Assembly (NCBI GenBank): GCA_015178975.1
Contig: WHVD01000022.1
Span: 868,001-932,000 of the forward strand
From: Hysterangium stoloniferum
Taxonomy: Eukaryota; Basidiomycota; Agaricomycetes; Hysterangiales; Hysterangiaceae
Direction: 5' to 3'
DNA length: 64,000 bases
A program made the position numbers and the translations under genes. The notes under the pieces were generated by a model. That model ran no database searches and was not told where the DNA came from. It saw only the letters and a list, made by a program, of their open reading frames with translations. Below, one piece after another: positions 11,402-20,926 of the stretch; the first letter of the stretch is position 1; each line of letters begins with the position of its first letter.

Positions 11402-12544
11402 ATGTCGATTCGTCGGCCGTTGTTCATCACTACCCTGGAAGACTCAGATACCGAAATACCCGTACTTCAAAAGATGTCGAAGGTCGCAGAACTTCAACAA
11501 AAACGCCAGAAAATGGAGGAGTTGAAGCGACGACAGGAGGAGGAGGAAAGAGCGTTGATGCAGGAGTTGAAGGATGTGGAGGAGGCGGAAAAGCGGGAAT
11601 TGGAGCGGGCGAAGGCGGAAAAAGAAGCATGGATACGGAAAACGGCGGAGGCGCAGAAAAAGAAAGAGGAGGTGGAAAGATTTCAGCGGGAGTCACAGGT
11701 GGTGGAAAAACTGAAGGAGATAAGGGAAGGAAAGGTAAGTTTGACCCATACATTCCGTGATTCCAACCGATAACTATTGATGCAGCGAAAAGCCGTGCAG
11801 GTGGACGTAGAGGGCGAAGCTGGACCTTCGAGTCCTAAAGTGAGTGTATCTGTAACGGAAACGGTAGTCGTTTAACTTCCGAAACAGAAACCAAAGGTCA
11901 AAGCTCCGGAACGAATGGAAGTCGTCCACGAAACTCCGTGTCATCGATGTTCCATACGGAACATGACGTGTTGGAAACAGAAGGTAAAATGGGGCGGAAC
12001 TTGCTATCCCTGTGCGGTTCTCAAACTTCCGTGCACCCTTGCCTCAAAAAGGGTTCCGAAAGGTGAGAAGACTCCGAAAACTAACGACGCGGGAAGTTCA
12101 GGAGCGGCCAAAGCTACGGAAACTGAAACGTCGAAAACGGATAGTACAGGCATTGAGCTTCTCAAGGAAACCGTCGACACGTTGGTTTTTATCGGGACGG
12201 AAGTCATGAAAATGCGGGATACAATGGATCGTCATAATGATATCCAGGAGAAAGGTTTCCGTTCGTTGGTCCGGAATTTCCGGAGGCAAAATGATTTCCT
12301 GGAGAAGATAATGGTTAGCATTGGTGTAATCACAGTATCCGAGGGGTTTTCCGATAAGGCACGGGAAAAAACCAATGATCCATTGGCGGAATGTGTTGAA
12401 AAGAGGTGGGTGTCGGGAAAAGGGCCGGAAGAATCAGAGAGTGAAGATGAAGAGGTACAGGATATGGTGGAAAGTGCGGAAATTGCTGAAGAGCCGGAGG
12501 TTGGGACGGAAGGTGGATTTGGGGTGTCAGAGACTTTGAGATAG
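11402..12544 (+). CDS. Antisense Zn2Cys6 coiled-coil protein of element C
   Basis: A spliced gene of 347 codons lies antisense to gag-pol: exons 11402-11734, 11786-11839 and 11888-12544, introns of 51 bp (GTAAGT...GCAG) and 48 bp (GTGAGT...ACAG), both phase 0, and one open frame throughout. Residues 21-111 are a highly charged Glu/Lys/Arg coiled coil. Residues 147-178 hold six cysteines spaced C-x2-C-x6-C-x10-C-x2-C-x6-C (Cys 147, 150, 157, 168, 171, 178), which is the Zn(II)2Cys6 cluster of GAL4-type fungal regulators, with basic residues after it. A helical segment (about 205-260, with TVDTLVFIGTEVMKMRDTMD) and an acidic tail follow. The gene ends 91 bp from the end of pol, tail to tail. 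Being antisense, its introns survive in the genomic RNA. Role unknown; possible regulator of the element or host chromatin targeting. The Zn2Cys6 call rests on spacing only. Confidence 0.82.
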
Positions 12545-12635
12545 ATTTAATAATATTATTATTTTTGACTTGCAAAACCTAAAAACGAGTGTGAAAACGG
12601 AAGTGTCGGAAACTGAGCAGAAAAGAACAGAAAGA

Positions 12636-15600
12636 TTAGAGTGATGATAAAGGTCCGGGTTTGCCTGGATAAGCCGTGTGGAAGTCAGTAACAATTTCCA
12701 TAGCATGTCCAAGTTCCGTGGCCAATATCCATGAAGTTTCCTCGTCGGTACCTTCATAACCTGCCCATTTAACTAAATAGAGCAATTTACAAGTATGTCG
12801 GCGATTGTCGATTTTAGAATCCAATATTTTGGAAACTTCGAATTCGGGTTCTCCATCAATGATGACCGGAGGGGACGGAGGTTGAATACGTTCCGGGAAT
12901 GAGTTAGGAACACAAGGTTCTAACATGGAAACGTGGAAAACGGGGTGGACTGCTCGCATACTGTCGGGAAGATGGAGAGTCCATGAAAGTGAACCGGCTT
13001 GTGCTATAATTTCAAAAGGTCCTAAGAATTTCTCAGCGAGTTTTTTAGAAGGTCGGGTAGTACGGAAGAATTGAGCTTTTACAAAAATCTGATCACCAAT
13101 TTTAAAATTAGGAGGCGGGATCCTGTTTTTGTCCGCAGAACGTTGATAATATTCCTGTGCGGAAGAAATAGCTTTCCGAAGTTCTTGATGTAATTCGTCG
13201 AGATCGGTAATAAATTCTTGAGCACGGACCGAAGCCAAATCTCGTTCAGAATGTACTGTGAGATTCAGATTATAGCCTTTATTGGCGAAGAAGGGAGATA
13301 TGCCGGTGGTTGCATTCGGGGAGTTATTGTAGGCGAATTCCGCGATCGGAAGAAGGGATTTCCAGTTGTCCTGTTGGTAATTACAATAGATGCGGAGATA
13401 TTGTTCCAGTGTTTGATTAACGCGTTCCATTTGTCCATCACCTTCCGGGTGATATCCCGAGGTGAAGTGTAGTTTCATGTCGAGGGCTTTTCCGAGGGCC
13501 TGGAAGAAATGGGAGATGAACTTGGAGCCTCGATCGGAAGTTACGTGAGATGGAACTCCGTGTTTGGAAAATACGTGAATAATGAAAAGTTCTGCTAATT
13601 GTAAGGACGTGATTGTATCATGAGTGGGTATGAAAATGCCTTGTTTCGAGAATCGGTCCACAACAACTAGAATGGATGTAAAGCCTTCGGAAGTCGGGAG
13701 TTGTTCGATAAAATCCATGGAAATTGAATTCCAAGGTTTTTCTGGTATCGGGAGTTGTTTGAGAAGGCCGTACGGCTTATGCCTCTGGGTTTTGGAGCGT
13801 AAGCAGGTGGTGCATGACTTACAGAACTGAGTTACGAAATCTCGGAGGTTGGGCCAAGTATATTCTCTACGGATTAAACCAAGAGTATTGTTGATGCCGT
13901 AATGTCCGGAGATTGGATGATCGTGTTTATACTGAAGTATGTGGAGTCGGAGATTGTCGGAATCTGGAACATAGATACGTCCATCGAGACGGATAAAACC
14001 TTGAGAGTCTTGTGACCATCGGGGTTGGTTGGGATTGTCGGGAACGTCTAAATGTGGCTTGAGGGCCGGGTCGGAAGTGAGTGTGGAAAGGATATCTTGA
14101 TGTAATTGCTCAATGTCCATAATCATGACGCTACACATAATTGGATAGTAAACGGAAGTTGCACGGATAGATGCGGAAAGTTGTTGCGTTGTAAAAACCG
14201 GTTTCAAGTTATGCGGATTAACAACAGCGTAGTTACTTTCCCCCTCTTTAGGATAGATGTCCCATCGTCGAGTCATGGCATCTGGCTTTCCACCAAGACG
14301 TCCAGGTCGGAAACGGATAATCATGTTGAAAGCGGAAAGGAATTCAGACCAACGGGCCTGCCGGCAGGTTAAAAGTTTAGTGGTAGAAAAATATTCGAGA
14401 TTTTTGTGATCAGTAACAACATCAATGGGAGTTGCAGAACCTTCGAGATAATGGCACCAATGTTTGAAAGCTTCAAAAATAGCCAAAAGTTCCTTATCAT
14501 GAACATCGTAATTGAGTTCAGATACTGAAAGTGTCTGAGAAAGAAATGCGACCGGATGAATTTCACCGTCGGAATCTTGAATGGAAAGGATTGCGGCAAT
14601 TGCATAATCGGAAGCATCGGTTTCCACAATAATCGGAACATCAGGTTTCCAATGGGAAAGGATCGGGGCAGAAGTGAAAGCATTTTTTAAAGTCTGGAAG
14701 GCGGAGCAGCATTTATCGTCAAAAACCCATGGTTGAGTTTTACGGGTAAGACGAGTGAGCGGTACTGTAATATCCGAGTAGTTCCGAATAAAACGACGGT
14801 AAAAGTTGGCAAAACCTAAAAATGATTGAATGTCCTTGACCTTCTGTGGTTCGGGCCAGTCACGGACAACTTGAACCTTGGTTTCATCCATACGGAGACC
14901 ATCAGGGCCGATGATGAAACCTAAGTATTCAATAGAATCCATGTCGAAATAACATTTTTTACCGTTGGCGAAAAGACCGTTTTTACGGAGTCTTCGGAAG
15001 ACTTCACAGACCTGTTCATCGTGAAGAGCGGGATCCTCAGAAAATATCAAAATGTCGTCCAAATAGACTATAACACATACGTCAAGCATGCTGGAAACTA
15101 TATCATTAACAAAACATTGAAAAGTGGAAGGGGCGTTGGCAAGGCCGAATGGCATAACCAACCATTCAAAGGATCCATAGCGAGTCCGAAAAGCAGTTTT
15201 CCATTCGTCACCCTCGGCAATTCGGACCAAATGATAGGCGTGTTTGAGATCTATTTTGGTGTAAATCCGAGCTTTCTGTGGGGCATCGAGTAAATCGGTA
15301 ACGAGTGGCAGTGGATACTTATCTTTCCGTGTGATGGAATTTAATCCTCTGAAATCGACACAGAGTCGAAGGGAGCCATCCTTTTTATGGACGAAAAGGA
15401 TGGGTGCTCCATATGGAGACTTTGAGGGACGGATGAAACCTATCGACAAATGTTCATCCAGGAACTCCCGAATAGACGAAAGTTCCGATTGGGATAATGG
15501 GTAAATAGGTCCTAACGGAGGGTTTGAACCGGGCTCAATATTGATTTTTAAGTCGTAAGGCCTATGTGGTGCAAGCCTGTCAGCTTTTTGCTTACTGAAA

Positions 15601-16333
15601 ATGTCCATGAAATCATGGTATTTTTCGGGAACTCCTTCCAGGTCGGCTTTTAGCTCAGATAATTCTGGAGTCGCAAAACGACCAGATGCTTCATCAACGT
15701 TTAAGCTGATTGAAAAACATTGCGAACCATCCAGTTTACTCGCCCTAACAAATGCCGAAGCATTGATGAGAGAGATTTTTGGAGGCTCGGAAGTCTCGGT
15801 AGAAGCCGGAGGTGCCGTTGATGCCGAAAAGGCGTTGGCCGGAAAAGACGCTGCAGGAGGAACGGAAGTGTGGGGAGTTCGGAAAGTAATACTGCCCAAT
15901 ACCCAGTCAATCAACGGATTATATCGGGTGAGCCAGTTGTATCCAAGAACTACTGAACAGCTAGAGTCCAACTGTGTTACGAAAAAGGTAACCGTCTGGG
16001 ATGTTCCACAAGGGAACCGGATAGACATGTCGCAGGCTTTAGTAATTGCCGTATTGCTAGTGCCGTCAAACAAACGTAAGGAAATTGCGGGAACAGAATG
16101 GAGTTTCAGATTATGTTTCGTGGCAAAGGTGGTATCTACAAAACAGTGTGTGGAGCCGGAATCTATTAGAGCTCGGAACACTAAATTTCCAAGAAAGTCA
16201 GAGACGAGTTTTACGAATAATGAATCGGGATTAGAGAGAGCGGACGCGTTGAGGCGGATAACCTTGGAAACACGGAGAGAGTCAATGCAACCCTCTGTCC
16301 GTGCAGATTCCGGAGGGTTGCCTACTCTTTTTT
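12636..16333 (-). CDS. pol: Element C pol polyprotein
   Basis: This frame is open from the gag overlap to TAG at 12636 (about 1,230 codons). Domains in order: aspartic protease with FRALIDSGSTHCFVD near 16180-16130; reverse transcriptase (VDFRGLNSITRKDKYPLP, TAFRTRYGSFEWLVMPFGL, catalytic YLDDILIF near 15060); RNase H (VETDASDYAIAAIL, HDKELLAIFEAFKHW); integrase zinc finger (CKSCTTCLRSKT near 13820), DDE core (SMDFIEQLP, VTSDRGSKFI, DGQMERVNQ), GPF/Y-like KFLGPFEII, and a C-terminal chromodomain (PEFEVSKILDSKI ... LVKWAGYEGTDEETSW). Catalytic residues are all present; Met in DGQME where Thr is usual fits an ACG-to-ATG change. It starts in the -1 frame relative to gag, so expression by frameshifting is likely. 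Its chromodomain is closely similar to that of element 1 at 2-277. Confidence 0.93.
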
Positions 16334-17548
16334 CGACTCCGTGGCGGGTTTTTCCTTAGACGTTGTAGTCGTAGTGGAAGTTACCGCGCGAGCCTTGGAA
16401 GAGCTAGATTTAACGGTACAGTCGGAAACCTTGTGTCCGCCTTTTCCGCAGAAAAGGCAGAGGTCGTTGTCCATACGCCGTTGTTTCTCCTTCGGGGTGA
16501 GTTTACCGTCGGTACCCAACAAATGGGAAATGTCGGGTTTGTCGGAAGTTGACTGTTTCTCCTTGTTGGATTTCTTGTCTTTCTTCCGGTCGGAATTTGA
16601 TTTGCCAGTATTAGTGCCAGAGCCGGTATTATTGCCTGAGTTGTTGCCGGAAGACTTGCTAGTCGACGCCTTGTTGTTCTGAGAACGTTCCGTCGGGTTC
16701 TCTCGAGAAACCTCTGCTTTTCGTTCCCAATAACGGGCATCAGATGTTTGAGCTTTCATCCACATGAGTTGGAGAGTTTTTGGCTTTCCATCTTTGCAGA
16801 TTTCGTCTTTAAGGCGTGACGGAAGTCCCATATAGAAATGGTGCCTGAGGGTGGAATCGTCCCATCCACATCGTGCGGCGAGGGTATTAAACTTGACGAG
16901 ATAATCGGAAACTCGTTGATTGTCCTTCATCTTGAGCGTCATTAGTTCATTTTCTGCTTTGCCGGATTGATCGTAAGGTCCGAAATTAGTTTCCAGTTCT
17001 TCCACGAAAGCATCCCAGTCGTCGAGCCATATGGGTGTCTTGTCGGATATTCCGGATAGTCCGGGTTCGAACCAATCCTGAGCGGCATCCTTGAGATAAG
17101 AGAGCGCAAAATTGACTTTTCGACTGTTGGATTTAAAAGCATTGGGTCGATCACGGAAACTGAAACGGCATTGGAGAAGGAAATTCTTCAATTTTTTCGG
17201 ATCCTTGCCGGTAAAAGGTTCGGGTTCTTTGACTCCGGTGCAGGATGATTCTTTGCTATCCTCAGCGGATTTCAAATAGTCAGCGAATTTCACAATGGAG
17301 TTGATAAACAATATTTCAGTCGGTTCGTCGGAAGATTTCTTTTTCGATGTCTCTGGCTGATCTTCTGCTTCGTTGTCGGAAGTGTGGGGAACATTGGGAT
17401 CTTTTGTTACCTTGGTAACCTCCTCGGTAACTTCTTCGACTGAAGCTGATGTTGTCGGCTGAATTGGGGTTTCAGGTTGAGTGGTGTAAAGTTGCAATGG
17501 GGATTGAAGTTGGGATGGTCCTTTGGCAGCTTTGCGTTTGGGACCCAT
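16322..17548 (-). CDS. gag: Element C gag
   Basis: A 408-codon gag runs from ATG 17548 (22 bases after the proposed primer site) to TAG 16322-16324. The N-terminus is basic, then acidic and Ser/Thr-rich. The capsid region (about residues 100-270) has the retrotransposon gag signature KKLKNFLLQCRFSF, YLKDAAQDWFEPGLSG, LKMKDNQRVSDYLVKFN and RHHFYMGLPSRLKDEI. A low-complexity Asn/Ser/Lys stretch precedes the zinc knuckle CLFCGKGGHKVSDC (C-x2-C-x4-H-x4-C) near the C-terminus. No stops or shifts. The product forms the virus-like particle and packages RNA. Confidence 0.92.
   Translation of the reverse strand: MGPKRKAAKGPSQLQSPLQLYTTQPETPIQPTTSASVEEVTEEVTKVTKDPNVPHTSDNEAEDQPETSKKKSSDEPTEILFINSIVKFADYLKSAEDSKESSCTGVKEPEPFTGKDPKKLKNFLLQCRFSFRDRPNAFKSNSRKVNFALSYLKDAAQDWFEPGLSGISDKTPIWLDDWDAFVEELETNFGPYDQSGKAENELMTLKMKDNQRVSDYLVKFNTLAARCGWDDSTLRHHFYMGLPSRLKDEICKDGKPKTLQLMWMKAQTSDARYWERKAEVSRENPTERSQNNKASTSKSSGNNSGNNTGSGTNTGKSNSDRKKDKKSNKEKQSTSDKPDISHLLGTDGKLTPKEKQRRMDNDLCLFCGKGGHKVSDCTVKSSSSKARAVTSTTTTTSKEKPATESKKE
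16325..16333 (-). promoter_or_regulatory. Probable -1 frameshift site, gag to pol of C
   Basis: On the minus strand gag ends TCG AAA AAA GAG TAG. Pol is open in the -1 frame across this point (codon starts at 16325 rather than 16324). The run of six A at 16333-16328, two codons before the gag stop, allows slippage. It is not a perfect X-XXY-YYZ heptamer, because the base before the run is G. Confidence 0.5.
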
Positions 17549-17569
17549 GATGAGCAAGTCGCAGAGTTG

Positions 17570-17580
17570 AGATCTGATAT
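17570..17580 (-). other. Self-priming primer-binding site of element C
   Basis: Two bases inside the 5' LTR, on the minus strand, is ATATCAGATCT rather than a TGG-starting tRNA site. It is perfectly complementary over 11 nt to AGATCTGATAT in the LTR (complement 17823-17833). The S. pombe element Tf1 and its relatives prime with the first 11 nt of their own transcript, and the length and position match that pattern. Confidence 0.65.
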
Positions 17581-17582
17581 AC

Positions 17583-18167
17583 TGTTAAGTGCCGTGTCAG
17601 GAACTTATTCCGGAACTATCGGGAAGTCACCGGAAAGTCGGGAACAACTAGATAGGGTCAGGACGTCGGCTTCAGCTTATGTGCTGCGCCTCTACGCAAA
17701 CGCTCAATGTCCTTAATTTCGGAGGTGAGACTTGTGATGGGAGTTACGGATATTCAGAGTTCCGAAGAGTTCCGAATATCGAGCGTACAGAAAGACGGGA
17801 GAAGGAATAAGAAACTAAGTCGATATCAGATCTAAGGTAAAGTACAAATTCACGGAAACTAATATAAGTCTGCTCGTTATTGTACTACAAACTAAGACCA
17901 TAATAAGACGGAAACGGAAGTGTTCTTAAAATGGAAATACAATAAGACATATTAGGAAGGCAATATTCCGTAACAGGAATATAACAAACAAACGAGTGAA
18001 TACTTGTCAACGGACAAATTACCAAATGTGGAACAAGGGAAGAATGCGGATGATATGGTAACTATGATGTTCCATAGTTGGAGGTCAAAGTTGGAAGTCG
18101 GGGATCAGAAGTCGGGAGTGGGAGACCGGAAGTCGGATATTGAAACATCCGGGAACGGGTCGTAACA
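17583..18167 (-). repeat. 5' LTR of element C
   Basis: This 585-bp LTR has lost CpG at 9 of the 19 sites where the two copies differ. It carries the proposed promoter. Confidence 0.96.
17823..17866 (-). promoter_or_regulatory. LTR promoter and predicted RNA start of element C
   Basis: A TATATT box starts at 17866 on the minus strand, and 33 nt downstream begins AGATCTGATAT (17833-17823), the segment complementary to the primer site. The spacing fits a fungal transcription start at that A, so that the 11 nt would be the very 5' end of the RNA. Confidence 0.5.
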
Positions 18168-18172
18168 CATTC

Positions 18173-18511
18173 GAGGTCCTTGAGAAATTGAACTCTCAAG
18201 TATTTAGGCTTAAGATCCCCCCGGAGTATCTGATGCATCCAGTCATTAATCAGGATCATCTGCGGAAATATCAACCCTCTCCTTCCAAGCTAGGTCCAAG
18301 ACCCCAACTTGAGAACCTAAGAGAGTTGAAATCAGATCATGAAGAATATGAAGTCGAAGCTATTGCTGGACATAGGAAACAGCAAAATCATCTGCTATTT
18401 AGGGTGTGCTGGAAAGGTTATGGACCCGAAGAGGATTTGTGGTTAAGCAGCACTGACCTCAGAAATGCTCTGGCACTTCTGAGGGCATACAAGGCGCTGT
18501 TCAACATTTAA
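18173..18511 (+). pseudogene. Element A pol, integrase C-terminus and chromodomain
   Basis: This is the rest of A's integrase after element C. It starts with VLEKLNSQVFRLKIPPEY, the GPF/Y-linked module typical of the family, then HPVINQDHLRKYQPS, and ends with a chromodomain (YEVEAIAGHRKQQ, FRVCWKGYGPEEDLWLSS). Frame and content join the sequence before 10628 when element C and one CATTC are left out. TAA ends it at 18509-18511. Confidence 0.9.
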
Positions 18512-18740
18512 TGGGATATATGCGCTCAAGGAATCATCTATTCCATCTCTTTCATAACTTCCTTTCAGAAATATCTCAGTTATTCAGTGAGCCATCTCAT
18601 TGGCTTTTATTCTCTTTCATTTTTCTATCCCTCCGGTCGATTGGGACAACCACTAATTGGCGGCGGACACATTTCCCCAAAGCCGGCCACAATTAATGAA
18701 TTTTATTTAACGACCAACCAAGCGGAGTTTCAATTCAATA

Positions 18741-18751
18741 TATATAAAAAA
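18741..18751 (+). promoter_or_regulatory. Internal TATA box before ORF3 of element A
   Basis: TATATAAAAAA lies 105 bp upstream of the ATG at 18856, followed by a pyrimidine-rich leader (CTTTATCTTTCACACC and CCTTCACC stretches). This looks like a separate promoter for the third ORF. Confidence 0.5.
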
Positions 18752-18855
18752 GTACACGTAAATTTGCATAAATTTTCTTTATCTTTCACACCACGTCCTT
18801 CACCTATCTACAACCCTTCCCTCTATCTTCAACTTCACCACTTTATCGTGCTATA

Positions 18856-20901
18856 ATGCTCCCTTTCCAACAAAACAAGCAAGTCCTCCCTAAGTTCAAA
18901 AAGGTCCTGCGAGCCCTGACAGCCAGTACATCTACGACCAGCGGGGGATTCATCACCCGCGTGCCTTGTACAGACAATGTTGAGAGCAATTGGGGTACCC
19001 AAGAATCAACCCCCCTGTTGACTTTCTCCTTTGGTGATGAGCCGGGGGGAAATACTGGTACGGATTGGAGCAAGCCGTTAGGCCCCTCCGTCAGACCGTC
19101 ATCTGAGGAAGTTGCTGCTATCATGCGGAAGCAGGAAATGTTTATGGAAAAACACAACACAAGGAGGCTCACCCGCAAAAGGGAAAGGCATGCTGAGTAT
19201 AGAAGTCAACAGGAGGCGAGGGGAGCAAGAGAAGGAGTCCCCTCCAAGCGGCAGCGGCATGAGTACAGAGCGCAATTCGCAAACAGAGCTTCCGCACCGA
19301 TCCTTCCCCCCACGGGAGAGAAATGGGCCGACTTCGCGGAGACCGATGATAGTGAGGGTGGGACGCCTTGCATTAGGACGACGGGAACCAAGAGCTGGAA
19401 GGAGAAGGAGGGTACCATCTTTTACGACTGGGAGCTACTTCGACGCATTAAGTTGCAACGAATAGTTCTTACCCGAGGGGACGGTCAAACATTGCCCCAA
19501 CGAGAAAAAGAATACCATAGGGGACCAATTAATTTTTCCTCGGATGAGGATGAGGAGGAAGACGAGAACAGGAATGGTGTGTATAGCATCCGATCTCTGG
19601 GAGAGGATTGCCATGAAGGGTTCCTTCTCCCGTCTAAAGTTCGCTTCGTAACCAGTGACCCCAACCAAAGACAAACGCAGAGACCATCATCCAGAGTATG
19701 GAAGGGTCACTGCCCTAGTCAACAGTCACTGGAACGCGAACCTTCCACGATTTCGGTCCCACATCTTTCGCCAACGTCGAGGCCCCTTCCCATCATTCAC
19801 CCTACACACACTCCCTCAGCCCCGATTCTAACGCCTCATTTACCTCCCTCTTCAAAAGCTGTACCGGTCCCAACCTCACTCAGGATGTCAAGGCCCCCTC
19901 CCATCCTTCACCCGGCACACACTCCCTCAGCCCAACGCGAACCTTCCCCAATTCTGGCGCCTCATCTCTCTCCCTCCCTGAAAGCTATACCGGTACTGAC
20001 CCAACTTCCGCCATCACCGGGTATCCCTCCCGACTCTCCGTATTCATATTGCATGTCCTTGGGTAGCCCTATCCAGGACCTTCCACCAGAGCAAATGGAT
20101 GTCGATTTGGACCCCCCTACACCGGACGTCATTGATCCCATGGCAAGCAGAAAGGCGAAGGAGATGCAGAAAGCCACCACTCCTCTTTGAGAACAATCCC
20201 CTATTCCCGTCCTCGACAGCCCGCTTCCCCTCACTGAGCCCGTATCCACAACTTTCTGGATGCGAGTAGCTGTCAACTACCCTTCCGAACAGTTTCCTGT
20301 CAGAAGGGTGCTATCACAGCTCATGCCAGTACTTCAGCAACCAGTCCTTCAAGGGAGCCTTAATGGTTGTCGCGGTCTGGCTCCGTTGTCGGAGATAATG
20401 GAGGATTTCTATCTCTCCTTCGAGGATCTCGCAGAGGGGAAGAACTTTGCACGAGCAGCACAGGAGATTAAACTCTCTATGTTCCGGCACATCATAGTGG
20501 AGCTTCACCGTCTGCCCCCAGACTCAGCGAATGTCCTCTCTATTGCTGGCTTAGTAGATTTACTCGAGGCCCTTGTCCTGACGCCTCCCACAGAGACCAC
20601 CATGCAACCACACGTTCCTGCCCCACTGCCCGCGTCTTCGTTTCCCCTCCCCAATGCTCCTCTTCTCGCGCGGATTTCCACTCCACCGGTTAGTGTCCGC
20701 GCAGTCATTCGTTGCAGAGAGAAAGCCTACAGACGATGGGCCGACTCCTTGTACAGGAATTCTAGCGATTTGGCTCGGGTGAGAATAGCCGAATCCTTCA
20801 GAGTAAAAAGGGAACGATGGGGAAACATCATTTTGGACCTTGGGGGATCCTCACAGGAAGCTTGGGGCGGCGTCCCAGATGCTCTTCGACACCTAGTATA
20901 G
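18856..20901 (+). pseudogene. Element A ORF3, unknown accessory protein
   Basis: A third ORF lies in the sense direction between pol and the 3' LTR. From ATG 18856 the frame is open to TGA at 20188-20190 and then open in the same frame to TAG at 20901 (about 681 codons in all); CTT-TGA fits CGA-to-TGA at CpG. I do not recognise the product. The N-terminal third is basic with an Arg/Glu-rich helix (RRLTRKRERHAEYRSQQ); an acidic patch FSSDEDEEEDENR follows; residues 290-390 are Pro/Ser-rich with a repeated block (PPILHPAHTPSA / LPIIHPTHTPSA); the C-terminal 210 residues are predicted mostly helical (LSEIMEDFYLSFEDLAEGK). No transmembrane segment or signal peptide, so an env-like role is unlikely. 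It ends only 25 bp before the 3' LTR. Confidence 0.65.
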
Positions 20902-20917
20902 CACATCCCTTCGAACT

Positions 20918-20926
20918 GGGGGGCAC
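20918..20926 (+). other. Polypurine tract of element A
   Basis: GGGGGGCAC directly precedes the 3' LTR. The G run is the likely plus-strand primer. Confidence 0.65.

Larger units (their letters stand above)
10633..18167 (-). mobile_element. Complete gypsy element C, TSD CATTC
   Basis: A 7,535-bp element lies in the minus orientation within pol of element A. It has 585-bp LTRs at both ends and a perfect 5-bp duplication CATTC (10628-10632 and 18168-18172). Reading on the minus strand: 5' LTR, primer site, gag, a -1 frameshift into pol, then an antisense gene, polypurine tract and 3' LTR. Gag and pol are fully open with all key catalytic residues seen, so this copy may be, or recently was, competent. 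The LTRs differ at 19 of 585 positions, all at CpG. Confidence 0.96.

Noticed and set aside
11430-11753. Proline-rich minus-strand ORF opposite the antisense gene of C
   Set aside because: It is the reverse reading of Glu/Lys-rich coiled-coil codons; the plus-strand reading has splice sites, start context and the cysteine cluster.
20260-20901. A separate 213-codon gene downstream of ORF3 of element A
   Set aside because: It is in the same frame as the preceding ORF and separated only by one TGA with open sequence between, so it is the C-terminal part of ORF3.
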